Source: Azorhizobium sp943371865 | GTDB taxonomy: Bacteria > Pseudomonadota > Alphaproteobacteria > Rhizobiales > Xanthobacteraceae | NCBI RefSeq assembly: GCF_943371865.1 | Contig: NZ_CALRWL010000013.1 | Location: 56,589 to 120,588, forward strand | DNA: 64,000 bases | Direction: 5' to 3' | Part shown: positions 8,712 through 18,017 of the stretch, in pieces | How the letters are laid out: every line of letters starts with the position of its first letter | How positions within the stretch are numbered: the stretch's first letter is position 1 | Made by a program: the position numbers and the translations under genes | Notes under the pieces: generated by a model | Databases searched by the model: none | What the model was told of the DNA's origin: nothing | Seen by the model: only the letters and a program-made list of their open reading frames with translations

Positions 8712-9437
8712 ATGACCGGACGCGACGCCAAATCCCGCCAATTGCCGTTCGACCTGCCGGCGCCCCCGGCCATGAGCCGGGACGATTTCCTGGGCGCGCC
8801 CGGCAATGCGGCGGCGCTGGCGCTGATCGATGCCTTCCCCGACTGGACGGCGCGGGTGGTGTGCCTGGTGGGGCCGCCCGGCGCCGGCAAGAGCCATCTG
8901 GCGGCGGTGTTCGCCGCCAAGGCCGGCGCGCTGACCCTCAAGGCCGGCGATCTGGCGCGCGCCGAGGTGCCGGCGGCCCTGGCCACCGGTGCCCTGGTGG
9001 TGGAGGATCTGGAGCCGGGAACCTTCGACGAGGCGGCGCTGTTCCACCTGTTGAATCTCGCCCGCGAGCAGCACGCCTTCGTGCTGCTGACCATGCGCAC
9101 CTCCCCGGCGTTGTGGCCGCTGGCCACGGCGGATCTTGCCTCGCGGTTGCGGGCGCTGCCGAAGCTGGAACTGGCGGTGGCGGACGACGCGCTGCTGGCG
9201 GCGGTGCTGGTGAAATTGTTCGCCGACCGCCAGATCGTGGTGGACGACGCCATCGTGCAGTTTCTGCTGCGGCGCATGGAGCGTACGGTGGAGGGCGCGC
9301 AGGCCCTGGTGCAAGCCATCGATCGGGCGGCATTGGCGGCGCAGCGGCCCGTCACCCGCGCGCTCGTCGCCCAGGTGCTGCGGGAGGAGATGCCGGGCCC
9401 CGATGGCAGCGCCCCGCGCGAGGACGATGAAGAATAA
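8712..9437 (+). CDS. hdaA: HdaA, regulatory inactivator of DnaA
   Basis: 241 residues. A sliding-clamp-binding motif sits at the N-terminus (QLPFDLP, residues 10-16). An AAA+ core follows, with Walker A GPPGAGKS at residues 54-61 and Walker-B-like LVVEDLE. A DnaA-like lid domain is present, but the DnaA DNA-binding domain is absent. In the RIDA system, clamp-bound Hda stimulates ATP hydrolysis by DnaA after replication starts. The clamp motif, size and position between perM and ppk all match alphaproteobacterial hdaA. The gene starts three bases after the perM stop and ends 69 bases before ppk, so it is probably part of the same operon. Confidence 0.9.
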   Translation: MTGRDAKSRQLPFDLPAPPAMSRDDFLGAPGNAAALALIDAFPDWTARVVCLVGPPGAGKSHLAAVFAAKAGALTLKAGDLARAEVPAALATGALVVEDLEPGTFDEAALFHLLNLAREQHAFVLLTMRTSPALWPLATADLASRLRALPKLELAVADDALLAAVLVKLFADRQIVVDDAIVQFLLRRMERTVEGAQALVQAIDRAALAAQRPVTRALVAQVLREEMPGPDGSAPREDDEE

Positions 9438-9506
9438 GCATTCGTGGCCGTCATAGAGTGGTCATGCAAGGCGGCCATGGTCCGCGCGAAACCGGGGGAC
9501 CCATCG

Positions 9507-11705
9507 ATGAGTGCCAACGAGACCGCAGCTTTCGCCATGGTGCAGGAAGCGGACGCCGAGGGCGTCGCCGAGACCGCACTGAGCGAACTGGCCGCTTCCC
9601 CGGAACGGTTCATCAATCGCGAAATCTCCTGGCTGCACTTCAATCGCCGCGTGCTGGAGGAAGCCTCCAACCGCAGCCATCCCCTGCTGGAGCAGCTGCG
9701 CTTCCTCTCCATCTCCGCCAACAATCTGGATGAATTTTTCATGGTCCGCGTGGCGGGCCTGAAGGAGCAGGTGCGCGAAGGCGTCACCCTGGCCACCCCC
9801 GACGGCATGCTGCCCGGCGAGCAATTGACCCGCGTGGTGGCCGAGGCCGGCACGCTGATCTTCGATCAGCAGGCCCGCTGGCTGGAATTGCGCGCGGACC
9901 TGGCCAAGGTGGGCATCCTTCTTGTGGATGGCGCCGATGTGAGCGCCGACGACCTGACCATGCTGGAAACCCATTTCCTGCATCACGTCTTCCCGATCCT
10001 GACCCCGCTGGCCATCGATCCGGCCCATCCGTTCCCGTTCATCCCTAACCTCGGCTTTTCGCTGGCGCTGCAACTGGTGCGCCAGACCGACGGGCGCGGG
10101 ATGACCGCGCTGATCCGCATTCCCGCCAAGGTGGAGCGCTTCATCCGCCTGCCGGAGCGTGAGCCGGGCGTGATGCGCTTCATCACTTTGGAGCAGATGA
10201 CCACTTTGTTCATCGGCCGCCTGTTCCCCGGTTATGCGGTGAAGGGGCAGGGGGTGTTCCGGGTGATCCGCGACAGCGACCTGGACGTGGAAGAGGAAGC
10301 CGAGGATCTGGTCCGCCTGTTCGAGACCGCGCTGAAGCAGCGCCGCTACGGCGAGGTGATCCGCATGGAAGCGGATGCCGGCATGCCGGACGAACTGCGC
10401 AACTTCGTCGCCCGCGAACTGGACGTGCAGGACGACGAGATCTTCGTGGTCAAGGGCGTGCTCGCCCTCAACGAATTCTCGCAACTGGTGTCAGTGGACC
10501 GGGCGGACCTGAAGTTCCCGCCCTACAACGCCCGATTTCCCGAACGCATCCGCGACCATGGCGGCGACTGCTTTCTCGCCATCCGCGAGAAGGACATCCT
10601 GGTTCACCACCCCTATGAATCCTTTGATGTGGTGGTTCAGTTTCTCCGTCAGGCTGCTCGAGACCCTAACGTCGTCGCCATCAAGCAGACCCTCTACCGC
10701 ACCTCCTCCGACAGCCCGATCGTGAAGGCGCTGGCCGAGGCGGCGGAAGCCGGCAAGTCGGTGACGGCGCTGGTGGAGCTGAAGGCCCGCTTCGACGAAG
10801 AGGCCAACATCCGCTGGGCGCGCGATCTGGAGCGGGCCGGCGTGCAGGTGGTGTTCGGCTTCATCGATCTGAAGACCCATGGCAAATTGTCCATGGTGGT
10901 GCGCCGCGAGGGGGCCAATCTGGCCACCTACTGCCATGTGGGCACCGGCAATTATCACCCCATCACCGCGCGCATCTATACCGACCTGTCGTTCTTCACC
11001 GCCGACCCGGTGATCGCCCAGGACGTGGCGCGGATCTTCAACTTCATCACCGGCTACGCCCAGCCGGGCGAACTGGACGCCATGGCGGTGTCGCCGGCCA
11101 CGCTGAAGCCGCGCATCATGCGCCACATCGCCGATGAGATCGCCTTCGCCAAGGCCGGCCGTCCCGCGGCCATCTGGCTGAAGTGCAACTCGCTGGTGGA
11201 TCCGGAGATCATCGACGCGCTCTATGCGGCCTCGTCCGCGGGCGTGAAGGTGGATTGCATCATCCGCGGCATCTGCTGCCTGCGGCCGGGCATTCCCGGC
11301 CTCAGCGAGAACATCCGGGTGAAGTCCATCGTCGGACGGTTCCTGGAGCACAGCCGGATCTATTGCTTCGGCGCCGGCCACGGCCTGCCGCACCCCAAGG
11401 CGATCGTCTACATCTCGTCCGCCGACCTGATGACGCGAAACCTGGATCGCCGGGTGGAAACCCTGTGCCCCATCACCAATCCGACGGTGCACGAGCAGGT
11501 GCTCGACCAGATCATGGTCGCCAACCTTATCGACAACGAACAGAGCTGGTGGGTGTTGCCCGATGGCTCCTCGGAACGCATAGTCCCGGCGCCGGGCGAA
11601 GAATCGTTCAACGCCCATCGTTATTTCATGACAAACCCGAGCCTGTCTGGACGTGGAAAGTCTCTCAAAGATTCTTCGCCGCGCAGTCTCCTCGTCCGAC
11701 GCTAG
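9507..11705 (+). CDS. ppk: Polyphosphate kinase 1
   Basis: 732 residues, the usual Ppk1 length. The N-terminal domain starts with RFINREISWLHFNRRVLEEA. The two phospholipase-D-like catalytic domains hold the autophosphorylated histidine segment (THGKLSMVVRREG) and the second catalytic histidine segment (CHVGTGNYHP). Ppk1 reversibly makes polyphosphate from ATP at the inner membrane or in the cytosol. The start at 9507 is preceded by GGGGGAC; the frame is open back to 9444, but that region does not resemble the family. It overlaps ppx by 53 bases, so the two antagonistic enzymes are co-translated. Confidence 0.95.
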   Translation: MSANETAAFAMVQEADAEGVAETALSELAASPERFINREISWLHFNRRVLEEASNRSHPLLEQLRFLSISANNLDEFFMVRVAGLKEQVREGVTLATPDGMLPGEQLTRVVAEAGTLIFDQQARWLELRADLAKVGILLVDGADVSADDLTMLETHFLHHVFPILTPLAIDPAHPFPFIPNLGFSLALQLVRQTDGRGMTALIRIPAKVERFIRLPEREPGVMRFITLEQMTTLFIGRLFPGYAVKGQGVFRVIRDSDLDVEEEAEDLVRLFETALKQRRYGEVIRMEADAGMPDELRNFVARELDVQDDEIFVVKGVLALNEFSQLVSVDRADLKFPPYNARFPERIRDHGGDCFLAIREKDILVHHPYESFDVVVQFLRQAARDPNVVAIKQTLYRTSSDSPIVKALAEAAEAGKSVTALVELKARFDEEANIRWARDLERAGVQVVFGFIDLKTHGKLSMVVRREGANLATYCHVGTGNYHPITARIYTDLSFFTADPVIAQDVARIFNFITGYAQPGELDAMAVSPATLKPRIMRHIADEIAFAKAGRPAAIWLKCNSLVDPEIIDALYAASSAGVKVDCIIRGICCLRPGIPGLSENIRVKSIVGRFLEHSRIYCFGAGHGLPHPKAIVYISSADLMTRNLDRRVETLCPITNPTVHEQVLDQIMVANLIDNEQSWWVLPDGSSERIVPAPGEESFNAHRYFMTNPSLSGRGKSLKDSSPRSLLVRR

Positions 11706-13224
11706 GGACGATGATCGACTGGGCCTCTCCACCTTGATGGCGGGGAAAGGTCCGGTCGCGGTCATCGACATCGGGTCCAATTCGGTCCGCCTCGTGGTCT
11801 ATGAGGCGGTCACGCGGTCCCCTGTGCCCTTGTTCAACGAGAAGGCGCTGTGCGGCCTCGGCCGGGAGGTGCTCTCCACCGGGCGCCTGCCGGAAGATGC
11901 TGTCCAGAAGGCATTCTCCGCGCTCCGCCGGTTTCGCGCTTTGTGCGATGCCATGGGGGTGGGCACGGTGCATGCGCTGGCCACCGCCGCCGCGCGCGAT
12001 GCGGAGAACGGCCCGGCCTTCATCGCCGAATGCGAGGCCATCTGCGGCGCGCCCATCGAGATCCTGACCGGTCGGCGCGAGGCGGAACTGGCGGCCTATG
12101 GCATCGTCTCCGGCGTGTATGAGCCGGACGGCGTGGTGGGCGATCTGGGCGGCGGCTCGCTGGAATTGGTGGATGTGCGGCGCACGCAGGTGGGGGCCGG
12201 CATCACTCTGCCCCTGGGCAGCCTCGCCTTGCAGGACCGTTCATCCAAATCCCTGAACAAGGCCGACAAGATCGTCCGCGAGGCGGTGCGCGAGGCGCCC
12301 GTGCTGTCGGAAATGGCCGGGCGCACCTTCTATGCGGTGGGCGGAACGTGGCGGGCGCTGGCCCGGCTGCACATGTTCCAGAAGGACTATCCGCTGCATG
12401 TGATGCACGGCTACCGCATCCCGGCCAAGGAGGCGCTCGAGTTCACCCGCCTCGTGCATCGCGCGGACGCGGAAACGCTGGCGCATATCGATGCGGTCTC
12501 CAACGCCCGCCGGCCGCTGCTGGCCTATGGCGCGCTGGTGCTGGAAAACGTGGTGCGCGCCGGCCGTCCGGCCGAGGTGGTGATCTCCGCGCTCGGCGTG
12601 CGCGAGGGGCTGCTCTATGCCTTGCTGAACCCGCAGGAGCGGGCGGCGGACCCGCTGCTGGAGGCGGCGCAGGAACTCAACATGCTGCGCTCCCGCTCGC
12701 CGCTGCACGGCGAGGAACTGGTGGCGTGGACCGGCGCCTTCTTCCGCTCCTCGCCGGTGATGGAAGAGAGCGCGGAAGAGGTGCGCCTGCGGCAGGCGAC
12801 CTGCCTGCTGGCGGATATCGCCTGGCGGGCGCATCCCGATTATCGCGGCGAGCAGAGCCTGAATGTGATCGCCCATGCGGCCATGGTGGGCATCGACCAT
12901 CCCGGCCGCGCGTTCGTGGCGCTGGCGGTCTATTTCCGCCATATGGGCCTGGCGGAGGAGGGGAACGCCCCGGCGATCCTGGGGCTGATCTCCCCCGGCA
13001 TGCTGGATCGTGCCCGGGTGCTCGGCGCCGCCATGCGGGTGGCCTATATTCTGTCGGCGGCCATGCCGGGAATCCTGCCCCGCATGCCGCTGGTGGTGAA
13101 GGACACTACGCTGGTGCTGACCGTTCCGGCGGACATGGCCAATTTGATCAACGACCGCGTCCACACCCGCCTGCGCCAATTGGCGCGGCTGATCGGGCGC
13201 GAACCGGTACTGACCTTCGCCTGA
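11653..13224 (+). CDS. ppx: Exopolyphosphatase, Ppx/GppA family
   Basis: Up to 523 residues. It has the actin-like ATPase N-terminal motif VAVIDIGSNSVRLVVYE, the second phosphate motif GDLGGGSLELVD, and the C-terminal HD-like helical domain seen in the long Ppx form. It releases phosphate from polyphosphate ends, and some members hydrolyse pppGpp. The start at 11653 overlaps ppk by 53 bases. An alternative ATG at 11737, just before the conserved VAVIDIGSN block, would give 495 residues and no overlap; the sequence does not settle this. ppk followed by ppx is the usual polyphosphate operon. Confidence 0.92.
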   Translation: MESLSKILRRAVSSSDARDDDRLGLSTLMAGKGPVAVIDIGSNSVRLVVYEAVTRSPVPLFNEKALCGLGREVLSTGRLPEDAVQKAFSALRRFRALCDAMGVGTVHALATAAARDAENGPAFIAECEAICGAPIEILTGRREAELAAYGIVSGVYEPDGVVGDLGGGSLELVDVRRTQVGAGITLPLGSLALQDRSSKSLNKADKIVREAVREAPVLSEMAGRTFYAVGGTWRALARLHMFQKDYPLHVMHGYRIPAKEALEFTRLVHRADAETLAHIDAVSNARRPLLAYGALVLENVVRAGRPAEVVISALGVREGLLYALLNPQERAADPLLEAAQELNMLRSRSPLHGEELVAWTGAFFRSSPVMEESAEEVRLRQATCLLADIAWRAHPDYRGEQSLNVIAHAAMVGIDHPGRAFVALAVYFRHMGLAEEGNAPAILGLISPGMLDRARVLGAAMRVAYILSAAMPGILPRMPLVVKDTTLVLTVPADMANLINDRVHTRLRQLARLIGREPVLTFA

Positions 13225-13550
13225 CGCTGCCATCGGCCGCCGCGAAATGGGCATGGCCGGGTGCCGGCCCCTGGGTGGGTTTGCCTTCGGGCGCGAGACC
13301 GCGATAAGGTTGCAGTCCTGATCAATGATCGTGGTGGGGACCGCGGGCGCCAAGGGTTGGGCCGGATGCGAGGGGGCGTTTCGACCTTGCCTTCGGACCA
13401 TGCATCTTGGAAGCGGACCTCATGGCGGTGATGTGATCATCCCGTCTCCCCGGGCGATGCGGCGCAAAGGGAGCGGTTGGCGAGGGCCGGCACGGGGGTG
13501 CCGGTGTCCGTTCGCGCGTGTGCGGCCGCAACAAGGTTGCAATCGTGTCC
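13225..13550. other. Intergenic region ppx-cfa (326 bases)
   Basis: No convincing gene: a frame open from 13325 runs into cfa in another phase and has shadow-like composition. Two imperfect 24-base direct copies containing AAGGTTGCA occur near 13298-13321 and 13526-13549, the second ending just before the cfa start. They may be regulatory, but the meaning is unclear. Confidence 0.4.
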
Positions 13551-14789
13551 ATGCGCCTCCTCTCCCATTTGCTCCGTCGTTTCATCGAGAAGGGGCGGCT
13601 CACGGTGATCACCCCGGACGGGGCGCGCCACAGCTTCGGCTCAGGGGGGGACGGCCCGGTCCTGGTGGCACGCTTTGCCGATGACCGGCTGGCGCGGGAG
13701 CTGTTCCTCAATCCGGAATTGAAGGCGGCGGAAGCCTATATGGATGGTCGCCTGACCTTCGAGGAGGGCGGGACTGTCTACGACCTGCTGCTGCTGTTCT
13801 CGGTCAACCGCAAGGGCCTGGCCGCCCATCCGGTGCAGAAGGGCCTGCGCAAGGTGTGGCGCGCTTTGCGCGGCCGCCAGCAGGCCAATCCGCTGGGCAA
13901 GGCGGCCGAGAACGTCAAAAGCCATTACGACCATCCGGCGGAATTCTACCGGCTCTGGCTCGATGAGAGCATGAGCTATTCCTGCGCCTATTTCGACTTT
14001 CCGGACCAGCCGCTGGAGGCCGCCCAGCGCAACAAGATGCGCCACATCGCCGCCAAGCTGAAACTCTCCCCCGGCATGCATGTGGCGGAGATCGGCTCCG
14101 GCTGGGGTGGGCTTGCCATCTATCTGGCCCAGACCTGCGGCGTGACCGTCTCGGGCATCAATGTCTCGCCCGACCAGCTGGCGGAATCCCGCCGGCGGGC
14201 GGAAGCGGCCGGCGTATCCGACAAGGTGCAGTTCATCGAGCAGGACTATCGCGAACTGACCGGCACCTATGACCGCGTGGTCTCCATCGGCATGATGGAG
14301 CATGTGGGGGTCAATCATTTCGACGATTACTTCTCCACCCTGCGCGGCCTGCTGAAGCCCGGCGGCTTTGCTTTGGTGCATGCCATCGGCCGCATGTCGC
14401 CGCCCGGCACCACCGCGCCGTTCATCCGCAAATACATCTTCCCCGGCGGCTATGTGCCGGCGCTGTCGGAAGTGATGGCCTCCACCGAGCGGACCGCACT
14501 GTGGGTGTCCGACTGCGAGGTGCTGCGGCTGCATTATTACTGGACCATCCGCGCCTGGCGGCACCGCTTCATGGCGCGGCGGCCGGAGGTGGTGACCATG
14601 ATGGGCGAGCGTTTCGCCCGCATGTGGGAATTCTATCTGGTGGCGGTGGAACTGGGCTTCCTCAACGGCTCCAACATGGTGTTCCAACTGCTCCTGAGCG
14701 CCAACCGCGACGACGTGCCGGTGCAGCGCGATTACATGCTCGACCAGGAGCGGGCGCTGGCGCATCTGGAACCGCCTTTGCCGGTCTGA
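13551..14789 (+). CDS. cfa: Cyclopropane-fatty-acyl-phospholipid synthase family methyltransferase
   Basis: 412 residues. The C-terminal SAM-methyltransferase domain contains motif I (VAEIGSGWGGLAIYLA), the conserved YSCAYF before it, SIGMMEHVG, and the late segment HYYWTIRAWRHRF typical of Cfa. The N-terminal ~130 residues match the Cfa lipid-binding region. The enzyme adds a methylene bridge from S-adenosylmethionine to unsaturated membrane phospholipid chains, usually in stationary phase. The start ATG at 13551 is close to the family N-terminus; a GTG two codons earlier is also possible. The ribosome site is weak (AAGG, about 14 bases upstream). It lies alone downstream of ppx. Confidence 0.88.
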   Translation: MRLLSHLLRRFIEKGRLTVITPDGARHSFGSGGDGPVLVARFADDRLARELFLNPELKAAEAYMDGRLTFEEGGTVYDLLLLFSVNRKGLAAHPVQKGLRKVWRALRGRQQANPLGKAAENVKSHYDHPAEFYRLWLDESMSYSCAYFDFPDQPLEAAQRNKMRHIAAKLKLSPGMHVAEIGSGWGGLAIYLAQTCGVTVSGINVSPDQLAESRRRAEAAGVSDKVQFIEQDYRELTGTYDRVVSIGMMEHVGVNHFDDYFSTLRGLLKPGGFALVHAIGRMSPPGTTAPFIRKYIFPGGYVPALSEVMASTERTALWVSDCEVLRLHYYWTIRAWRHRFMARRPEVVTMMGERFARMWEFYLVAVELGFLNGSNMVFQLLLSANRDDVPVQRDYMLDQERALAHLEPPLPV

Positions 14790-14898
14790 GGCCGCGGGCA
14801 CCGGATCATCGCGGCGCCCCGGCATAGCTTTTGCAGCAACACCCGATGTCCGGATCGGGCCGACATATCGGCCCGCGCGCACCATCGGGGAAGCCGTC

Positions 14899-15648
14899 AT
14901 GACCGACATGGCCGAGTTGCAGACGCGCAAGCAGCCCATCAATCTCGCCATCGTCCATGTGGATCCCGATGCGTTCCTGGCCAGCTTCATGGGCTGGCTG
15001 GAGATCACCGCCTTCATCACCGCTTTGCGCGCCGGCACCGCGGCCATGCCCGCCGATGGCGTGACGCCAGCCCTCAGCGCCGACGATCTCAAGGGCAGCG
15101 GGGTGCAGGGGGTGGGCAATGACGCGCTGTTCGCCTTCTGCATGACCGCAGCCCTGAGGGGGGACGCCGCTGCCGTGGATGCGGTGGAGGCGGGGCTGGT
15201 GGCGCGGCTGGGGCCGGAGTTTCCGGGCTCCCTGGGGCTCGGCTATTTCCGGGCGGACAATCCAAATCCCATCCTGCTGGAGGATTTTGTCGGTCAGGCC
15301 GGACGCAAATGGTTGAAAGGCGACAGGCCGCCGCCGCCGCTGCGGGCCAAGGAAGACTGGAACACCGGCCTGCGCTTCTTCGAAAAGGCCCGGAAATCCA
15401 ATTTCGTGCAGGAAATCCTCTATCCGCTGGCGCGCTGGACCCGGGAGCGCTGGACGGTGATCGCGGAGAAGGAGCCGGCCTTCCTCCATCACATCGAAGA
15501 CAATTTGCCGATCCTGCGCGAGGCGCTGGAAGACCCGCGCAACGACCAGCCCTTCATCGCCAATCTGCTGCTGAAGGCGGCCCCCGCGGTGGATATGGAA
15601 CTGACCGAGGAATATCAGGGGTTTTTGCGCTCGCTCGCCCGCCGCTAG
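14899..15648 (+). CDS. Conserved-looking hypothetical protein, cytosolic
   Basis: 249 residues, no signal peptide and no membrane helix. The N-terminal part is mostly helical with a hydrophobic patch (FLASFMGWLEITAFITALRAG). A middle stretch rich in Gly/Pro (PEFPGSLGLGYF, GDRPPPPLRAKEDW) leads into a charged helical C-terminus. I do not recognise a family with confidence. It is followed 113 bases later on the same strand by a Rieske protein and then by another unknown gene, so the three may be a functional unit. The start ATG at 14899 follows GGGGAAGCCGTC. Confidence 0.65.
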   Translation: MTDMAELQTRKQPINLAIVHVDPDAFLASFMGWLEITAFITALRAGTAAMPADGVTPALSADDLKGSGVQGVGNDALFAFCMTAALRGDAAAVDAVEAGLVARLGPEFPGSLGLGYFRADNPNPILLEDFVGQAGRKWLKGDRPPPPLRAKEDWNTGLRFFEKARKSNFVQEILYPLARWTRERWTVIAEKEPAFLHHIEDNLPILREALEDPRNDQPFIANLLLKAAPAVDMELTEEYQGFLRSLARR

Positions 15649-15761
15649 GCGCGCCCTGCGGGAAAGCCGACACGCCCGCATGGCGCGGATCTTGCGATGT
15701 CCTCCCCACTGTCTGCTTCCGCACAGAGCGGGGCAGCGCGCATTCCGGGAGGGCACGGTCC

Positions 15762-16190
15762 ATGACTGAACTGTTCGCCATTTGCTCCACCTATGAGGTC
15801 GATGACGGCGGCGCCCGCGGCTTCGTGCTGGCGCGCCTCGACGAGGCCGGCGCCAGCAAGCCGTGGCCGATCATCGTCACCCGCAAGGGCAATGCCTTCT
15901 ATGGCTTCGAGAATGCCTGCCCGCACCAGGGCACGCGGCTCGATACCCTGCCCGGCGAGTTCCTCGATGACGACGGCAATTTCCTCACCTGCGGCAAGCA
16001 TCGGGCGCAGTTCGATCTCGACACCGGCCACTGCTTCATCGGCCCCTGCCAGGGCAAGGACCTGACGCCGATCCCGCTGGTGATCGACGATGGCGACATC
16101 TGCCTGACCGGCATCGCCATGGCCGAGGAGGACGGAATGGATGTGGAGGACCCCAATGAGGTTCCCGAGGTGATGATCACCGCCGATTGA
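15762..16190 (+). CDS. Rieske [2Fe-2S] ferredoxin-like protein
   Basis: 142 residues. It has both cluster-binding boxes: Cys53-Pro-His55 (CPHQGTRL) and Cys77-x2-His80 (CGKHRAQFD). The 21 residues between the boxes are at the long end for Rieske domains. There is no signal peptide or membrane anchor, so it is a soluble ferredoxin-type Rieske protein rather than a bc1 subunit. The C-terminus is strongly acidic (EEDGMDVEDPNEVPEV). The start at 15762 follows GGGAGGGCACGGTCC. No oxygenase or reductase gene is adjacent; the flanking genes are unknown proteins, so its redox partner cannot be named. Confidence 0.85.
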   Translation: MTELFAICSTYEVDDGGARGFVLARLDEAGASKPWPIIVTRKGNAFYGFENACPHQGTRLDTLPGEFLDDDGNFLTCGKHRAQFDLDTGHCFIGPCQGKDLTPIPLVIDDGDICLTGIAMAEEDGMDVEDPNEVPEVMITAD

Positions 16191-16327
16191 CGCAGGCATC
16201 CCCGCCTGCCGACCCCATGGGCGCGCCAGACAGCGCGTCAGATCCCGACGTCGCGGGTCGCCCGGCAGACCCGCCGTGGCGAACGACGGCCGCATTCCGG
16301 CATCCCCTCGTCACACAGGATCATCCC

Positions 16328-16867
16328 ATGACTGCCCTTGCAGATACGCCGTTCGCCAAGCTCGAAGCCGAAGGCCGGCTGCTCAAGCCCATGCTGGCCG
16401 GCGACACCCATGTGCCCGGCCGCTTCGGCTATCGCGGCGAGATCGCCTTTGATGGCCCCGAGACCCTGCTGAAGGAAGTGTTCTCGGTCTCCGAGAGCGG
16501 CAAGCCGGCGATCCGGTTCCTGGCCGGCTCCATCGCGGCCTATGACAGCCTGCCGCAATTGGTGGAAACCTTCGGCGCGGCGTTCGATGGCGAGGGGAAT
16601 TACTTCATCTACATCGCCGATCTGGCGCGGGGAAACCGCTTTCACCTCACCTTCGGCGACGTAAAGATCTACGCCATCTCCATCGACGAGACCTCGGTCT
16701 ATAACGAGCTGATCGACACCTTCTACGTCGACAAGATGAAGCTCAAGAAGTTCGACACCTCCGCCAAGCTCGATGCGCTGGCGGATGTGGGCCTGAAATA
16801 TGCGTCGCTGTCGGACTATAAGGACGTGTCGTTCGAAGACGGCCTGAAGATCAAGAACGCGGCCTGA
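16328..16867 (+). CDS. Hypothetical protein, third gene of the Rieske cluster
   Basis: 179 residues, soluble and acidic, no signal peptide. It is rich in aromatic and charged residues in its second half (GNYFIYIADLARGNRFHLTF, VYNELIDTFYVDKMKLKKFD), suggesting a compact alpha/beta domain. I do not recognise a family. The start ATG at 16328 follows ACAGGATC; the frame is open further upstream, but without a ribosome site. It lies 137 bases after the Rieske gene on the same strand and ends 43 bases before the convergent FkbM methyltransferase gene. Confidence 0.65.
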   Translation: MTALADTPFAKLEAEGRLLKPMLAGDTHVPGRFGYRGEIAFDGPETLLKEVFSVSESGKPAIRFLAGSIAAYDSLPQLVETFGAAFDGEGNYFIYIADLARGNRFHLTFGDVKIYAISIDETSVYNELIDTFYVDKMKLKKFDTSAKLDALADVGLKYASLSDYKDVSFEDGLKIKNAA

Positions 16868-16910
16868 CGCCACCCGCCGTCATCGGCGGTTTCCATTCAG
16901 CGCTGTCGTG

Positions 16911-17822
16911 TCAAAGCCCGGCGGCAATCGGTTCCGCCGCCGGGGCGAGGGCGAGGTCCTGGCGCAGGGCCGCCAGCAGCATTGCGTCGCCGGTCTTGCG
17001 CACCAGTTCCAGGGCGAGATCCCAGAAGCCATAGACGCCGGCCAGCACCGCCGCGGGAATGGCCTCTTCGCGCGTCATGCTCTCGGCGCCGGTGCGCGGA
17101 AAGCTGGCGCGCACATATTGCGCCTGAGCCCAGAACAGCTGGCCGTTCGACACCTGCGTCACCGCCCGGGGCGCGGGGTCCGCGTGCAGCAGCATCTGGG
17201 CGTGGGCGGCGGGCACGTCCTCCAGCGGATAATGGGCCATGGTTTCCAGCCGCCACAGCACGAAACCCTGGTCGCGCAGGAACCGGTCCACGTCGCAGAA
17301 CAGGTTCTGCCCGCTGTAGATCGGGTTGAACTCCACCTCCGCATCGATCAGCGCGCAGTGGCTCAGCGCCTCGATCCCGCCCTTGAGAATGTCCAGTTCC
17401 GAGCCCTGGGTGTCGAGCTTGAGCGCGCTCACCTGCGCCACATCCAGATCCCGCAGCACCCCATCCAGCGGACGGCACGGGATCTCCACGGTGTGGGTGG
17501 TCATCACCTCGGCCAGGGCCGGGCAATGCGCCACCAGCGCCGGGATCGGCTCGTACAGCGAACTGCAGGCCGGCTGCTTCGTCACATACAAGGTGCGTGG
17601 CCCCTCGGTCTCGGCAAGGCCCAGGGGCACATAGCGCACGTTCGCCGGGCTGGCCGCCGCGAGCCGTTCGCATTCTTCCGGGTCGGGATCGAAGCCGATG
17701 ATGCGGGCGTGGTCCCCCAGCGCCGCCCAGCGGTCATGCACGCCCCAGCGTGCCCCCACATCCACCAAGGTCAGTGGGCCGGTCAGCGCGGACAAAAGCG
17801 TGTCGAGTGCGGCTTGCGACAT
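16911..17822 (-). CDS. FkbM family methyltransferase
   Basis: 303 residues. It has the SAM-binding motif LTLVDVGARWGVHDRW near the N-terminus, IIGFDPDPEECERL as motif II, and the FkbM-specific stretch ALKLDTQGSELDILKGG. FkbM enzymes O-methylate sugars or other metabolites, often in surface polysaccharide or lipid glycan synthesis. No glycosyltransferase or polysaccharide gene is nearby, so the acceptor cannot be inferred. The start was placed at 17822, just before the conserved domain; an in-frame start at 17933 would add a Pro/Arg-rich stretch that looks non-coding. It is convergent with the gene ending at 16867. Confidence 0.82.
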   Translation of the reverse strand: MSQAALDTLLSALTGPLTLVDVGARWGVHDRWAALGDHARIIGFDPDPEECERLAAASPANVRYVPLGLAETEGPRTLYVTKQPACSSLYEPIPALVAHCPALAEVMTTHTVEIPCRPLDGVLRDLDVAQVSALKLDTQGSELDILKGGIEALSHCALIDAEVEFNPIYSGQNLFCDVDRFLRDQGFVLWRLETMAHYPLEDVPAAHAQMLLHADPAPRAVTQVSNGQLFWAQAQYVRASFPRTGAESMTREEAIPAAVLAGVYGFWDLALELVRKTGDAMLLAALRQDLALAPAAEPIAAGL

Positions 17823-18017
17823 GACGGGGCCTCGTCTCTGGAGTGGCTGCCCACTCGGGCGGCAACCGGTCGGATGCAGTCTGCGCGCACCGCCGGTCGG
17901 TCGCCGGATGGAGGCCGTGGTCGGCATCGACACAGGGCACGGGGAATGCCCTGTCTCATTCCAAGGGGACGAACGCCGGGGACGAACGCCCAGGTGGGCG
18001 CGGCCATCCCCGGGGCG

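Noticed and set aside
13325..13684. 119-codon frame between ppx and cfa
   Set aside because: No ribosome site, shadow-like composition, and its second half overlaps cfa in another phase.
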